Shown here one piece after another: positions 17,225 through 25,909 of a stretch of 34,489 bases of DNA. The translations under genes were made by a program, and so were the position numbers. Each line of letters opens with the position of its first letter. Position 1 is the first letter of the stretch. The notes below the pieces were generated by a model. That model searched no databases, was not told where the DNA came from, and saw only the letters and a list, made by a program, of their open reading frames with translations. The stretch comes from an uncultured Cocleimonas sp. (lineage in GTDB: Bacteria > Pseudomonadota > Gammaproteobacteria > Thiotrichales > Thiotrichaceae), in NCBI RefSeq assembly GCF_947495625.1, contig NZ_CANLZW010000047.1:1-34489 (forward strand). Reading direction: 5' to 3'.

Positions 17225-18199
17225 ATGAAAACTGCATTTACTGATCATGCAAAGGTAGAAGTTCCTCTGATTTGCGGGCCTATGTATCCGTGTTCAAATT
17301 TTGAATTAGTGGCTGCTGTATCAAAAGCAGGTGGACTAGGTGTGGTTCAGCCAGTCTCTCTGACGTTTGTACATAAGCAGGATTTCAGGCAAGCGCTGCG
17401 AGATATCAAAGCGATTACAGATAATCCCATTGGTATGAACGCATTGATTGAAAAATCATCAAAACGCTACCATGATAAAATGGTGGAGTGGGTCGATATC
17501 GCTTTGGAAGAGGGCGTGCGCTTTTTTATCACGTCTTTGGGAAATCCGAAATGGGTGGTCGATGCGGTAGAGCCACATGGTGGCATTGTTTATCACGACG
17601 TCACTGAAAAGAAATGGGCGCAAAAAGGTATTGATGGCGGTGCGCATGGTTTGATCGCGGTGAATAATAGAGCAGGTGGACATGCAGGTGCTAAAAGCAA
17701 GCAACAACTGCTGGATGAATTAGGCAGTTTTAATGTGCCGATTGTGTGTGCCGGAGGTATAGGTAACGAACAACAATATGCCGAGGCAATGGAAATGGGT
17801 TTTGCGGCATGTCAGTTAGGAACCCGTTTTATTGCAACCAAAGAGTGTACTAGTAGCGTACCTTATAAGGAGGCGATTGTTGAAGCTGATGAAGATGATA
17901 TAGTACTGAGTGAACGCATAACTGGCGTTCCTGTTTCCATTATCAATACCGATTTAATCCAGTCACAGGGAACAAAACCTGGAAAATTTGCCAGCTGGTT
18001 ATTGAAACATCCCAAAGGCAAGCACTGGATGAGAATGATTTATACGATTAGAGCCGCGTTTAAATTACGCAAGTCATCGATGGATGAAACGGGTAAGCAA
18101 GAATACTGGCAGGCCGGAAAAAGCGTTGCCGGAATTGATAAGATAGAACCAGCGGGAGATATCGTTGAACGTTTTAAACAGGCCTTATTAAAACACTAA
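17225..18199 (+). CDS. Nitronate monooxygenase / FabK-like flavoprotein (2-nitropropane dioxygenase family)
   Basis: This 324-residue TIM-barrel flavoprotein has family motifs in order: PLICGPMYPCSNFELVAA near the N-terminus with AGGLGVVQ (FMN loop), the NNRAGGHAG loop (about 146-154) carrying the catalytic-type histidine, VCAGGIG (about 175-181), and MGFAACQLGTRFIATKE (about 192-208), the FMN phosphate-binding end. Members oxidise alkyl nitronates or, in the FabK group, reduce enoyl-ACP. Sequence reading alone cannot separate these. The insert after ITGVPVSIINTDLI is long, and the tail is shared with NMO-like proteins. It lies 76 bases after the DUF4442 gene on the same strand and may be co-transcribed with it. 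Confidence 0.85.
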   Translation: MKTAFTDHAKVEVPLICGPMYPCSNFELVAAVSKAGGLGVVQPVSLTFVHKQDFRQALRDIKAITDNPIGMNALIEKSSKRYHDKMVEWVDIALEEGVRFFITSLGNPKWVVDAVEPHGGIVYHDVTEKKWAQKGIDGGAHGLIAVNNRAGGHAGAKSKQQLLDELGSFNVPIVCAGGIGNEQQYAEAMEMGFAACQLGTRFIATKECTSSVPYKEAIVEADEDDIVLSERITGVPVSIINTDLIQSQGTKPGKFASWLLKHPKGKHWMRMIYTIRAAFKLRKSSMDETGKQEYWQAGKSVAGIDKIEPAGDIVERFKQALLKH

Positions 18200-18391
18200 T
18201 ATGTAATTAATCTATTTAACATTAATTACTGGTTATCCATCTGAAAAACCAATAAAAAATTGATAAATTGAGCTATATTAAATAACGAGACATGTATAGT
18301 TAAATACCAAGCAAAGAAGTTTAGAAATAGACTCAACAAATAAACATAAAAAACAAAAAGATAAATAGAAAAATTACCAAGGAGATATTTA

Positions 18392-20083
18392 GTGGAAAAG
18401 GTATGGTTGAAGAATTACCCACCAGGGGTTCCAGAGTTTATAGATACGAATGAGTATAAGTCCTTAGGTGATTTATTCGAGCAATCGATAAATCAATTCA
18501 GAGATAGACCTGCTTATTCCAATCTTGGTACCACTATCTCCTATGATGAACTCGATCAAATGTCTCGTGATTTTGCTGCATACCTTACTGATGTTAGAGG
18601 TTTAAAAAAAGGCGATCGCATTGCGATTATGATGCCGAATCTTATTCAGTATCCAATCGTTTTGTTTGCGGCTTTACGTGCTGGATTAATCGTAGTGAAT
18701 ACCAACCCACTTTATACAGATCGTGAGCTTGAACATCAGCTTACAGATTCTGGTGCTATAGCCATAGTCATTCTGGATAACTTTGCACATACCTTAGAAG
18801 AAGTTATCGAACATACCGAGTTAAAAACAGTAATCACGACTAAGATCGGCGATATGGCGCCTTTCCCTAAATCATTACTGGTTAATTTCGTAGTGAAGTA
18901 TATAAAGAAAATGGTGCCAGCATTTAAATTACCCATGGCTATCAGTTTTAAAACGGCATTGGCAGAAGGTAAGGGCAAAACTTTCGCAGAAGCTGAAATC
19001 GGTCATGACGATGTTGCTTTCCTGCAATACACCGGTGGAACAACGGGTGTCGCTAAAGGAGCAGCATTAACGCATGAAAATATGATTGCGAATTTACTCC
19101 AGGCTTATCATTGGGCGTCTAAAGATTTAATTGATGGCAAAGAAACGTTCATCACCGCTTTACCGCTTTATCATATCTTCTCATTAACGGCGAATGCGAT
19201 GTTCGCAGTTAAGATTGGCGCTAAAAGTGTGTTGATTACGAACCCAAGAGATATGGCGGGTTTTGTTAAAGAACTATCCAAGGAAAAGTTTTCGTTTATC
19301 ACGGGAGTAAATACTTTATTTAATGGTTTATTGAATACACCGGGTTTTGATAAATTAGATTTTTCGAATCTTAAGCTAGTATTAGGCGGTGGTATGGCCG
19401 TTCAGGAATATACTGCTAAAAAATGGAAAGAAGTCACTGGTCATGTGTTAATCGAAGCATATGGATTAACCGAGACTTCACCAGCAGCAAGTATTAACCC
19501 GTTAGATCTTGAAGGTTTTAACGGCAGTATTGGTTTTCCTATTTCCTCAACCGAGATCAGTATTCGTGATGAGAGCGGCAAAGAATTAGGGTTTGGTGAG
19601 CCAGGTGAGCTATGTATTCGTGGACCACAGGTAATGAAAGGTTACTGGAATCGTCCTAAAGAAACGGCCAATGTATTAAGTGATGATGGTTGGTTGCGCA
19701 CAGGTGATGTCGCCGTTGTTTCAGAAGACGGTTATGTAAAACTTGTCGATCGTTTAAAAGATTTGATTATTGTTTCTGGTTTTAATGTTTATCCAAATGA
19801 AATTGAAAATGTTGTGGCGCTTCATCCCAAGGTACTTGAAGTCGGTGCGATAGGGGTAAACCATGAAAAATCTGGAGAGGCCGTAAAGATATTTGTCGTT
19901 AAGAGCGATGACAGCCTGACCGAAAAAGAACTTCAAGATTACTGTCATGAAGAAATGACCGGTTATAAATGCCCTAAGTACATTGAGTTTGTTAATGATT
20001 TACCAAAGAGTAATGTTGGTAAAGTTTTACGAAAAGATTTACGTAAATTAAACGAAAAGAATGAAACTGATAAGAGTGCTTAG
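18392..20083 (+). CDS. fadD: Long-chain-fatty-acid--CoA ligase
   Basis: ATP-dependent activation of long-chain fatty acids to acyl-CoA at the inner membrane. The 563-residue protein is close to the length of E. coli FadD. Adenylate-forming motifs are intact: YTGGTTGVAKGAALTHEN (about 212-229), AYGLTETSP (about 355-363), GWLRTGDVA (about 433-441) and DRLKDLIIVSGFNVYPNEIE (about 453-472), with the catalytic lysine region GKVLRKDLRK near the C-terminus. The start is GTG at 18392, preceded by AAGGAG seven bases away. A 192-bp AT-rich upstream gap may hold its promoter, but I could not place convincing -35 and -10 boxes. It is transcribed alone, with no clear terminator seen after it. Confidence 0.95.
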   Translation: MEKVWLKNYPPGVPEFIDTNEYKSLGDLFEQSINQFRDRPAYSNLGTTISYDELDQMSRDFAAYLTDVRGLKKGDRIAIMMPNLIQYPIVLFAALRAGLIVVNTNPLYTDRELEHQLTDSGAIAIVILDNFAHTLEEVIEHTELKTVITTKIGDMAPFPKSLLVNFVVKYIKKMVPAFKLPMAISFKTALAEGKGKTFAEAEIGHDDVAFLQYTGGTTGVAKGAALTHENMIANLLQAYHWASKDLIDGKETFITALPLYHIFSLTANAMFAVKIGAKSVLITNPRDMAGFVKELSKEKFSFITGVNTLFNGLLNTPGFDKLDFSNLKLVLGGGMAVQEYTAKKWKEVTGHVLIEAYGLTETSPAASINPLDLEGFNGSIGFPISSTEISIRDESGKELGFGEPGELCIRGPQVMKGYWNRPKETANVLSDDGWLRTGDVAVVSEDGYVKLVDRLKDLIIVSGFNVYPNEIENVVALHPKVLEVGAIGVNHEKSGEAVKIFVVKSDDSLTEKELQDYCHEEMTGYKCPKYIEFVNDLPKSNVGKVLRKDLRKLNEKNETDKSA

Positions 20084-20227
20084 CACTTTTCAAATCTTAC
20101 ATGACTTAATCGCAGAAAGGCTCAGCGCTAAAGCTTTGGTGTATGACCTATGACCTTGAACTCAGGAAAGATGATTGCAATTTTAGTGTTTGTAAAAAGA
20201 CTAATTGAGTGGAGTTTATTGTTTAAT

Positions 20228-20255
20228 AAAAAACTGCCCTAAAGTAGGGGGGTGT
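20228..20255 (+). repeat. Intergenic G-tract element, copy E8
   Basis: It has six A, then CTGCCCTA, then AAGTAGGGGGGTGTG. In this copy CCCTA and the inner TAGGG can pair around a three-base loop; other copies do not keep this pairing, so the hairpin is not the conserved feature. Confidence 0.85.
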
Positions 20256-20354
20256 GTTTATTTTATATTCAGGCGTAAAATCTAAAGAAAGTATTTTGCA
20301 TGTCATGTATCCGACTAGCTGTAATGACTCTAGCGTTAATTTATGAGAAAATAG

Positions 20355-20360
20355 TATAAT
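20355..20360 (+). promoter_or_regulatory. Candidate -10 box for galU
   Basis: TATAAT about 70 bases before the galU ATG, in an AT-rich stretch. No good -35 lies at 16-18 bases, so support is limited to the hexamer and its position. Confidence 0.3.
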
Positions 20361-20430
20361 AATTAAGCAGATCATTTGTATTTGATTTGCTGGGCTTAAT
20401 TATTTTTTTAATTTTGGAATAATACTAATA

Positions 20431-21330
20431 ATGAAAAAAACAAAAGAAATCCGTAAAGCAGTCATTCCTGTAGCTGGTTTGGGTACGCGCATGCTTCCTG
20501 CCACTAAAGCAATTCCTAAGGAAATGTTACCTGTCGTTGATAAACCGATGATTCAATATATTGTGAATGAGTGTATTGCAGCAGGTATTACAGAAATTGT
20601 ACTAGTGACTCATTCAAGTAAGAATGCCATCGAAAACCATTTTGATACGAGTTATGAACTAGAGTCTACGCTTGAAAAGCGTGTGAAGCGTTCATTGCTT
20701 GATGAAGTAAGATCTATTTGTCCTCAACATGTGACTATCATGCATGTAAGACAAGGCGTTGCTAAAGGCCTAGGCCATGCAGTTTTGTGTGCAAAACCTC
20801 TTATCGGTGATAACCCTTTCGCGGTTGTGTTACCTGATGTTTTGATTGATGAAGCGAGCAGTGATCTGACGACTGAAAACATGGCTGAGATGCTTAGATT
20901 ATTTAATGAAAACGGCGAAAGCCAGATTATGGTCGAGCCTGTTCCTATGGAATTGGTTAGCAGCTACGGTGTAGCCGATTGTAATGGGCATGAAATTTCT
21001 GCAGGTAAATCAGCAAAAATGACACAGGTTGTTGAAAAACCTCCAGTGGATCAGGCGCCATCTAATCTGGCTGTGGTGGGTCGATATGTTTTACCTGCTT
21101 CTATTTGGGATTTACTGGCACATACTCCGGCAGGTGCTGGAGACGAAATCCAGTTAACGGATGCTATTGCGATGTTAATGGAAAAAGAAACAGTAAATGC
21201 TTTCCATATGACGGGTAAAAGTCATGACTGTGGATCTAAGCTGGGTTATATGATGGCGAATGTTGAATATGGTCTACGTCATCCAGAAATTGGTGATAGA
21301 TTTAAAGAGTATCTGAAGTCTGTAAAATAG
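20431..21330 (+). CDS. galU: UTP--glucose-1-phosphate uridylyltransferase
   Basis: Makes UDP-glucose from UTP and glucose 1-phosphate, feeding lipopolysaccharide and other glycans. The 299-residue protein has the nucleotidyltransferase signature [20 protein letters not shown] (about 15-34), the [13 protein letters not shown] segment, [12 protein letters not shown] with the metal-binding aspartate region (about 130-141), VVEKP (about 196-200) and the [10 protein letters not shown] motif typical of bacterial GalU. The gene precedes the surface-glycan cluster by 431 bp, which fits a supply role. A 9-bp hairpin follows it. Confidence 0.96.
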   Translation: MKKTKEIRKAVIPVAGLGTRMLPATKAIPKEMLPVVDKPMIQYIVNECIAAGITEIVLVTHSSKNAIENHFDTSYELESTLEKRVKRSLLDEVRSICPQHVTIMHVRQGVAKGLGHAVLCAKPLIGDNPFAVVLPDVLIDEASSDLTTENMAEMLRLFNENGESQIMVEPVPMELVSSYGVADCNGHEISAGKSAKMTQVVEKPPVDQAPSNLAVVGRYVLPASIWDLLAHTPAGAGDEIQLTDAIAMLMEKETVNAFHMTGKSHDCGSKLGYMMANVEYGLRHPEIGDRFKEYLKSVK

Positions 21331-21373
21331 TATTTCTTTATACTTCTATCTCATAGAATCAGAATCTCAAAAA

Positions 21374-21397
21374 CTACTAGTCTTCCTGGACTAGTAG
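21374..21397. terminator. 9-bp hairpin after galU, possible terminator
   Basis: CTACTAGTC / GACTAGTAG with a six-base loop is a perfect inverted repeat about 44 bases after the galU stop. The following sequence is only moderately T-rich (AATATTTCT), so it is either a weak intrinsic terminator or an RNA-protecting stem. Confidence 0.55.
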
Positions 21398-21761
21398 AAT
21401 ATTTCTCATAGGTATTACTGCAACTCATTGAATGTCTTTGCAGTAGCCATTCTCTAGTGACCCCCCTTCTTTGTTAAAATAATACTCTCTTTAATCTCTC
21501 TATTTAACTGTGTAAGTATCTAATATTTAATAATATTTTACCTTGTTATCTAAAATGGTATTTACTACTTAAATACTCTCTCTTTCATAGATATTTCACC
21601 AAAATATCATTCTGTCCATATTACCTTTCTGTTAAAACCTACCTATTAAATGGTGCATGCTACCAATTGTCTCAACTCGATTTGGTTAATCTTTGATCAG
21701 TTTTAGAATATTCGCATAACAAAAATAATCTATTTAAATTCTAACAAATATAAAAAATATT
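21398..21761. other. Leader region of the glycan cluster
   Basis: A very AT-rich stretch with no ORF of coding character. It carries a C6 tract at 21461-21466 that partly resembles the G-tract element on the minus strand (E9: AAAGAAGGGGGGTCAC; A run missing, last bases altered). No JUMPstart/ops sequence was found here. The promoter of the cluster is probably within it but could not be placed. Confidence 0.4.
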
Positions 21762-22856
21762 ATGATCTATGTAACCAAAATATACATGCCAGACAGGGAA
21801 AAGTTTAAGTCATATATCGATGGTATCTATGAAAGCGGATGGCTGACGAATAATGGTCCTTTAGTTCAAGAACTTGAGAAAAAGTTAGAAGATTTCCTCG
21901 GAGTAAAAAACTTACTGTGCCTTTCTAGTGGTACTGATGCGCTTCAATTTGCGTATCGTTTACTTGAAGAAGAAGATAAAGAGGTAATAACAACGCCTTT
22001 TAGTTTTGTATCTACAGTTAGTGCAATAGCAGCTGAAAGGTTAACACCTGTATTCGCTGATATTGATAAGGATACATACAATATGGATCCTAAAAATATT
22101 GAAAGGTTAATTAATGAGAAAACCTGTGCGATTGCACCTTGTCATGTGTTTGGTAACGCTTGTGAGATAGATGAAATTGACGCTATCGCAAAAAAGCATG
22201 ACCTAAAAGTGATCTACGATGCTTCTCATGCTTTCGATGTGGAATACAAAGGTAAACATATACTGGGATATGGCGATATGTCGATCATCAGCTTCCATGC
22301 GACTAAGATGTTCCATACGGTTGAAGGCGGAGCTATCGTTATAAAAGATGATGCACTCTACGAAAAGGCTAAAGTTGTTCGTAACTATGGTATCGACGCA
22401 CCAGATTCTGTTTCGATGCTGGGTGTAAATTCGAAGTTAAATGAAGTAGGCGCTGCAATGGGTCTATGTATGCTTGAAGAAGAAGATATTATTCACAAAG
22501 AGCGTAAAAAGAGCCACGAATTCTATACGCGAAAACTCAAAGAGTTCGTACAGTTACAGCAAAATAATCCATCAGCTGACCAAAGCTACAGTTATTTCCC
22601 TGTTGTTTTTGATGATGAAAATGAAATGGATCAGGTAAGAACAGCATTGTTTGAAAGGGGCGTGGCAGCTCGTCAATACTTCAAGCCATCTTTAGATACA
22701 CTACCTTATGTAAATTGTAGTGAAGTTATGGAAAACTCTAGAGATATCGCTAGCCGTATTTTGGTTATCCCAATGCATTCAGGGGTAGAGCCAATGGTTG
22801 CCGAAACGATTATTGATACGCTGAGCAATATGCGCACTTATGAGCAGGCTAGCTGA
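21762..22856 (+). CDS. DegT/DnrJ/EryC1-family sugar aminotransferase (VioA/FdtB-like)
   Basis: A PLP-dependent transaminase of 364 residues that probably aminates a nucleotide-linked keto-deoxysugar. Motifs: SGWLTNNGPLVQELE near the N-terminus, LCLSSGTDALQ (about 52-62), the TTPFSFVSTVSA loop, VIYDASHAFDVEY (about 153-165), and SFHATKMFHTVEGG with the PLP-binding lysine near 182. The SGWLTNNGP...SFHATK pattern is that of the VioA/FdtB-like branch acting on dTDP-4-keto- or 3-keto-6-deoxyhexoses, but the exact sugar is inferred. No matching dehydratase or ketoisomerase lies in the window. No clear ribosome site precedes the ATG; another in-frame ATG lies 8 codons in. It is the first gene of the cluster, and its stop is 2 bases before the next start. 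Confidence 0.9.
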   Translation: MIYVTKIYMPDREKFKSYIDGIYESGWLTNNGPLVQELEKKLEDFLGVKNLLCLSSGTDALQFAYRLLEEEDKEVITTPFSFVSTVSAIAAERLTPVFADIDKDTYNMDPKNIERLINEKTCAIAPCHVFGNACEIDEIDAIAKKHDLKVIYDASHAFDVEYKGKHILGYGDMSIISFHATKMFHTVEGGAIVIKDDALYEKAKVVRNYGIDAPDSVSMLGVNSKLNEVGAAMGLCMLEEEDIIHKERKKSHEFYTRKLKEFVQLQQNNPSADQSYSYFPVVFDDENEMDQVRTALFERGVAARQYFKPSLDTLPYVNCSEVMENSRDIASRILVIPMHSGVEPMVAETIIDTLSNMRTYEQAS

Positions 22857-22858
22857 AA

Positions 22859-23548
22859 GTGCTAGTTGGGAGTAATCAGCCTTATTTGTTTCCATATATT
22901 GGCTATTGGCAGCTAATGAATCTGTCTGACACATACGTGATATCAGACAGCATGCAATACATAAAAAAAGGCTATGTAAATAGAAACTATATTTTGTTAA
23001 ACGGCGAGCGTCATAGATTTAGTCTGGAAGTTATGGGCGTTAATGGAACATCGCCTATTAATGAAGTAAAAGTTGGAAATAATGCTCGTAAAATAATTAG
23101 CACGATTAAGCTCAATTATAAAAAGGCGCCACATTTCAATGAGGTTTTTCCGATGATCGAAGCATTATTACAAAATGAAGAGAAAAACTTAGCCAGATAT
23201 TTGGGGCATTCAATTCAAGAGATTGCAAAATACCTTGGAATGAACACCAAGTTTGTCTATTTAAGTGATTTACAAGGCGAGACAACGTTAAAGTCTCAAG
23301 ATAGAACCATTGATATTTGTAAAAGGGCAAATGCTGAAAAATACGTCAATGCCATAGGTGGCCAAAGTCTCTATGACAAAGAGTCATTTAAAAAAGAAGG
23401 AATGGAATTGTCCTTTTTAGAAGTGGCTGATGTTGAATATAAGCAGTTTCATAATGACTTTGTCCCTCATTTATCAATCATCGATGTTTTGATGTTCAAC
23501 TCTAAATCTGAGGCGAATAAACTGCTAGGTCAGTTTGTTCTTAAATGA
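22859..23548 (+). CDS. WbqC-family protein
   Basis: This 229-residue protein begins at GTG two bases after the aminotransferase stop, implying coupled translation. It has the WbqC pattern: VGSNQPYLFPYIGYWQL at the N-terminus, the GYVNRNYILLNG segment (about 38-49), NEVKVGNNARKIISTIKLNYKKAPHF, IGGQSLYDKESF (about 162-173) and SIIDVLMFNS near the end. WbqC-like proteins recur in polysaccharide clusters with 4-amino-sugar genes. Their reaction is not firmly known to me; a role in N-acylation or amino-acid decoration of the amino sugar has been suggested by context. Its position between an aminotransferase and an acyltransferase fits that idea. Confidence 0.85.
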   Translation: MLVGSNQPYLFPYIGYWQLMNLSDTYVISDSMQYIKKGYVNRNYILLNGERHRFSLEVMGVNGTSPINEVKVGNNARKIISTIKLNYKKAPHFNEVFPMIEALLQNEEKNLARYLGHSIQEIAKYLGMNTKFVYLSDLQGETTLKSQDRTIDICKRANAEKYVNAIGGQSLYDKESFKKEGMELSFLEVADVEYKQFHNDFVPHLSIIDVLMFNSKSEANKLLGQFVLK

Positions 23549-24007
23549 ATGAGTTCTCAGGAAATAAAATTTGAAATTAAAGAATTATCAGTTCTGGAAA
23601 TCAGCGATTTTTTCAAAGCGCATGATAATGATTATTTCGAGAAACTCAGCGATCGAGTAAATATAAACGAATACAGCGAAAAATTACTAGAAAGTTCCAT
23701 TCAGTTTACTTTATGGGATAACGTTAATTTGATAGGTCTCTCACCTTGTTATTTCAATAACGTTGAAGAAAAGGTGGGATACATCTCTTCCTTAACGATT
23801 AAAGAAGGATTTAGAGGTCGAAAACTAGGCTCAAAGTTGATTGCCAGGATTGGTGAGTACGCTAAAGAACATGGTTTTAATGTAGTGATGGTCAAAATCC
23901 ATTACTTAAACGAAATGAGTCATCAATTTTATAAAAAAAATGGGTTCACTGACTTCATTGCAGATAAAGAAAATGCCTTTCGATTATTAAGACTTGAAGT
24001 AGAGTGA
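23549..24007 (+). CDS. GNAT-family N-acyltransferase
   Basis: A 152-residue protein whose ATG directly follows the WbqC-family stop with no gap. The acetyl-CoA-binding core is visible: a beta strand VGYISSLTIKEGFRG, then RKLGSKLIARIGEYAKEHG (motif A, about 92-110), then VVMVKIHYLNEMSHQFYKKNGF (about 112-133), which is motif B with the usual C-terminal FYxxxGF. It probably acylates the amino group made by the aminotransferase. The acyl donor and sugar are inferred from context only. Confidence 0.85.
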   Translation: MSSQEIKFEIKELSVLEISDFFKAHDNDYFEKLSDRVNINEYSEKLLESSIQFTLWDNVNLIGLSPCYFNNVEEKVGYISSLTIKEGFRGRKLGSKLIARIGEYAKEHGFNVVMVKIHYLNEMSHQFYKKNGFTDFIADKENAFRLLRLEVE

Positions 24008-24085
24008 TTCAAGTTATTCATCACTCATTATTTTTAAAGTTTCATCTTTAAGACTATAAAAAACAATAATTTAGGAATACACCCA

Positions 24086-25849
24086 ATGAAAGTATCAGAT
24101 TATGTGATTCAGTTTTTAGTAGACAATCATATTGATAAAGTCTTTAGCTATATCGGAAAAAATGCGCATTTATGTGATTCTATTGATAAGCATCCTGAGA
24201 TAGAGAATGTCTTTACGATTCATGAGCAGGGAGCAGGATTTGCCGCTGATGCGTATGCGCGTGTTACTGGCAAAAGTGGAGTGGCAACGGTTACAAGTGG
24301 CCCAGGTGCGACTAATTTGCTGACCTGTATTGCAGATTGCTATTTCGATTCAGTGCCCACCCTATTTATCATTGGGGATGTTCCTCCGAGTGAATGTAAA
24401 GGTGATAGAAATATCCGCCAGTTTGGATTTCAGGAAACCGATATGGTCGTTCTTTCTGAATCAATAACAAAACATGCCATTCAGATAACTGATTTAAAAG
24501 ATATGCGATATGAGTTAGAAAAAGCCTATTTTATTTCACAGGAAGGTCGAAAAGGTCCTGTTTTAGTGAGTATCCCAGAGAATTTACAGTTCTTAAGTGA
24601 TTTTAATCCAGTAGAAATTGAATCGTTTTTTGGTAGTGATGAGCATAAAGAATTACTAGAGAAAAATGCGGTTAATACTAAATTAGCGGCTGATATAGAG
24701 AAGACGGTTAAGCTAATCAATCAAGCAGAAAGACCGGTCGTTTTAGTAGGTGGTGGGGTACGACTTGCTGGTGCAGAAGCTGAATTAATGAAGTTTCTTG
24801 AAGCGACTCAAATTCCGATGGTTTACTCCTTAATGGGTAAAGATTCTATTACCAGCGAATATAAATATAATCTGGGTTTTCTAGGTAATTTCGGTACGCG
24901 TCACGCAAACTTAACAATCGCAAATTCTGATTTATTAATAGTGCTTGGATCTCGTTTAGATAACTTGCAAACAGGTAGAAAAATTGAAACGTTTGCTCGT
25001 GAAGCTCAGAAGATTCAAGTTGATATAGATGCTAATGAGTTAGGTATCAGGGTCGATATGGATTTATTGATAAAGGAAGATGTGCGTGAATTTCTGTATC
25101 AATTGAATCTTCGAAAGTATTCAAATGAAATCGACTTTTGGCATGAAAAGGTCTTAAGCTACAAAGCGCAATATCCAGCAGAATACAATAATGATAAAAC
25201 TGATAGATTGGGTAACCAGATCGTTTACCAAATTTCTAAACATTTAGAAGATGATGATTGTGTTTGTGTCGATGTAGGCGAGCACCAAATGCTGGTTGCG
25301 CAATCACTTAAACCTAAAGCTAAACAACGTGTTTTGTTCTCTGGTGGTTTTGGCTCGATGGGGTTTGCACTTCCTGCGGCAATTGGCGCAACCCTGGCAA
25401 CAGGGAAAAGAGCGATTGTCATTACTGGTGATGGTGGTTTCCAAATGAATATTCAGGAATTGGAAATCATAAAAAGACGAAAACTACCAATTAAGATATT
25501 CGTGATTAATAACGAAAGTTTACACATGGTTAAACTTCGTCAGGATGCTTACCTAGAAGGAAACTCTGTAGGTTCAATCAATGATTATAGTGTACCTAAT
25601 TTTAAGAAAATCGGTAAGGCTTATGGCATCAAGAGTCATCAAGTGACTGAGTTAGAAAAAATTAAAAAGAGAATCGATAAAAGTTTACAAAATGATGATT
25701 GTGAAATAATCGATATTCGTGTGCAGGCGGACATTACAACCGTTGAACCGAGATTAGACTTTAATCGTTCTTTTGAAGATATGAGACCGTATTTATCAGA
25801 AGAAGAAATGAGTGATCAAATGGTCATAGAGCCAAGTAAAGTTAGCTAG
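24086..25849 (+). CDS. Thiamine-diphosphate-dependent enzyme, acetolactate-synthase-like
   Basis: This 587-residue protein has the three domains of the acetolactate synthase/pyruvate decarboxylase family: an N-terminal Pyr domain with the catalytic-type glutamate (HEQGAGFAADAYARVTG, Glu47) and VTSGPGATNLLT; a central domain (RPVVLVGGGVRLAG, then LGSRLDNLQTG); and a C-terminal PP domain with GDGGFQMNIQELEIIKRR and NN, the metal/ThDP motif (about 448-475). No small regulatory subunit gene is next to it. It sits inside a glycan cluster, so a biosynthetic carboligase seems more likely than valine/isoleucine synthesis. YerE, which adds a two-carbon branch to a deoxysugar, is a known precedent. Making an unusual acyl group for the GNAT enzyme is an alternative. 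A TAGGA ribosome site lies about 11 bases upstream. Confidence 0.88.
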   Translation: MKVSDYVIQFLVDNHIDKVFSYIGKNAHLCDSIDKHPEIENVFTIHEQGAGFAADAYARVTGKSGVATVTSGPGATNLLTCIADCYFDSVPTLFIIGDVPPSECKGDRNIRQFGFQETDMVVLSESITKHAIQITDLKDMRYELEKAYFISQEGRKGPVLVSIPENLQFLSDFNPVEIESFFGSDEHKELLEKNAVNTKLAADIEKTVKLINQAERPVVLVGGGVRLAGAEAELMKFLEATQIPMVYSLMGKDSITSEYKYNLGFLGNFGTRHANLTIANSDLLIVLGSRLDNLQTGRKIETFAREAQKIQVDIDANELGIRVDMDLLIKEDVREFLYQLNLRKYSNEIDFWHEKVLSYKAQYPAEYNNDKTDRLGNQIVYQISKHLEDDDCVCVDVGEHQMLVAQSLKPKAKQRVLFSGGFGSMGFALPAAIGATLATGKRAIVITGDGGFQMNIQELEIIKRRKLPIKIFVINNESLHMVKLRQDAYLEGNSVGSINDYSVPNFKKIGKAYGIKSHQVTELEKIKKRIDKSLQNDDCEIIDIRVQADITTVEPRLDFNRSFEDMRPYLSEEEMSDQMVIEPSKVS

Positions 25850-25860
25850 TGATAAGCTAA

Positions 25861-25895
25861 AAGGTGAAATTAAGCAATTTTTCATATTTCGCCTT
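25861..25895 (+). other. Intergenic hairpin between the ThDP-enzyme and flippase genes
   Basis: AAGGTGAAAT and ATTTCGCCTT form a 10-bp stem with one G.U pair and a 15-base loop, ending next to the flippase ribosome site (AGGAA). There is no T run, so it is not an obvious terminator. It may stabilise RNA or tune translation of the flippase. Confidence 0.5.
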
Positions 25896-25909
25896 AGGAA
25901 ATCATAATA

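Larger units (their letters stand above)
20084..20430. other. Gap between fadD and galU
   Basis: This 347-bp stretch contains copy E8 and, nearer galU, a perfect TATAAT at 20355-20360 without an obvious -35. No ORF with coding character and no strong terminator was seen. Confidence 0.5.

Noticed and set aside
21457-21473. Ninth copy of the G-tract element on the minus strand
   Set aside because: It keeps AAAGAAGGGGGG, but the A run at the fixed distance is missing and the end is TCAC instead of TGAC; held as doubtful (E9).
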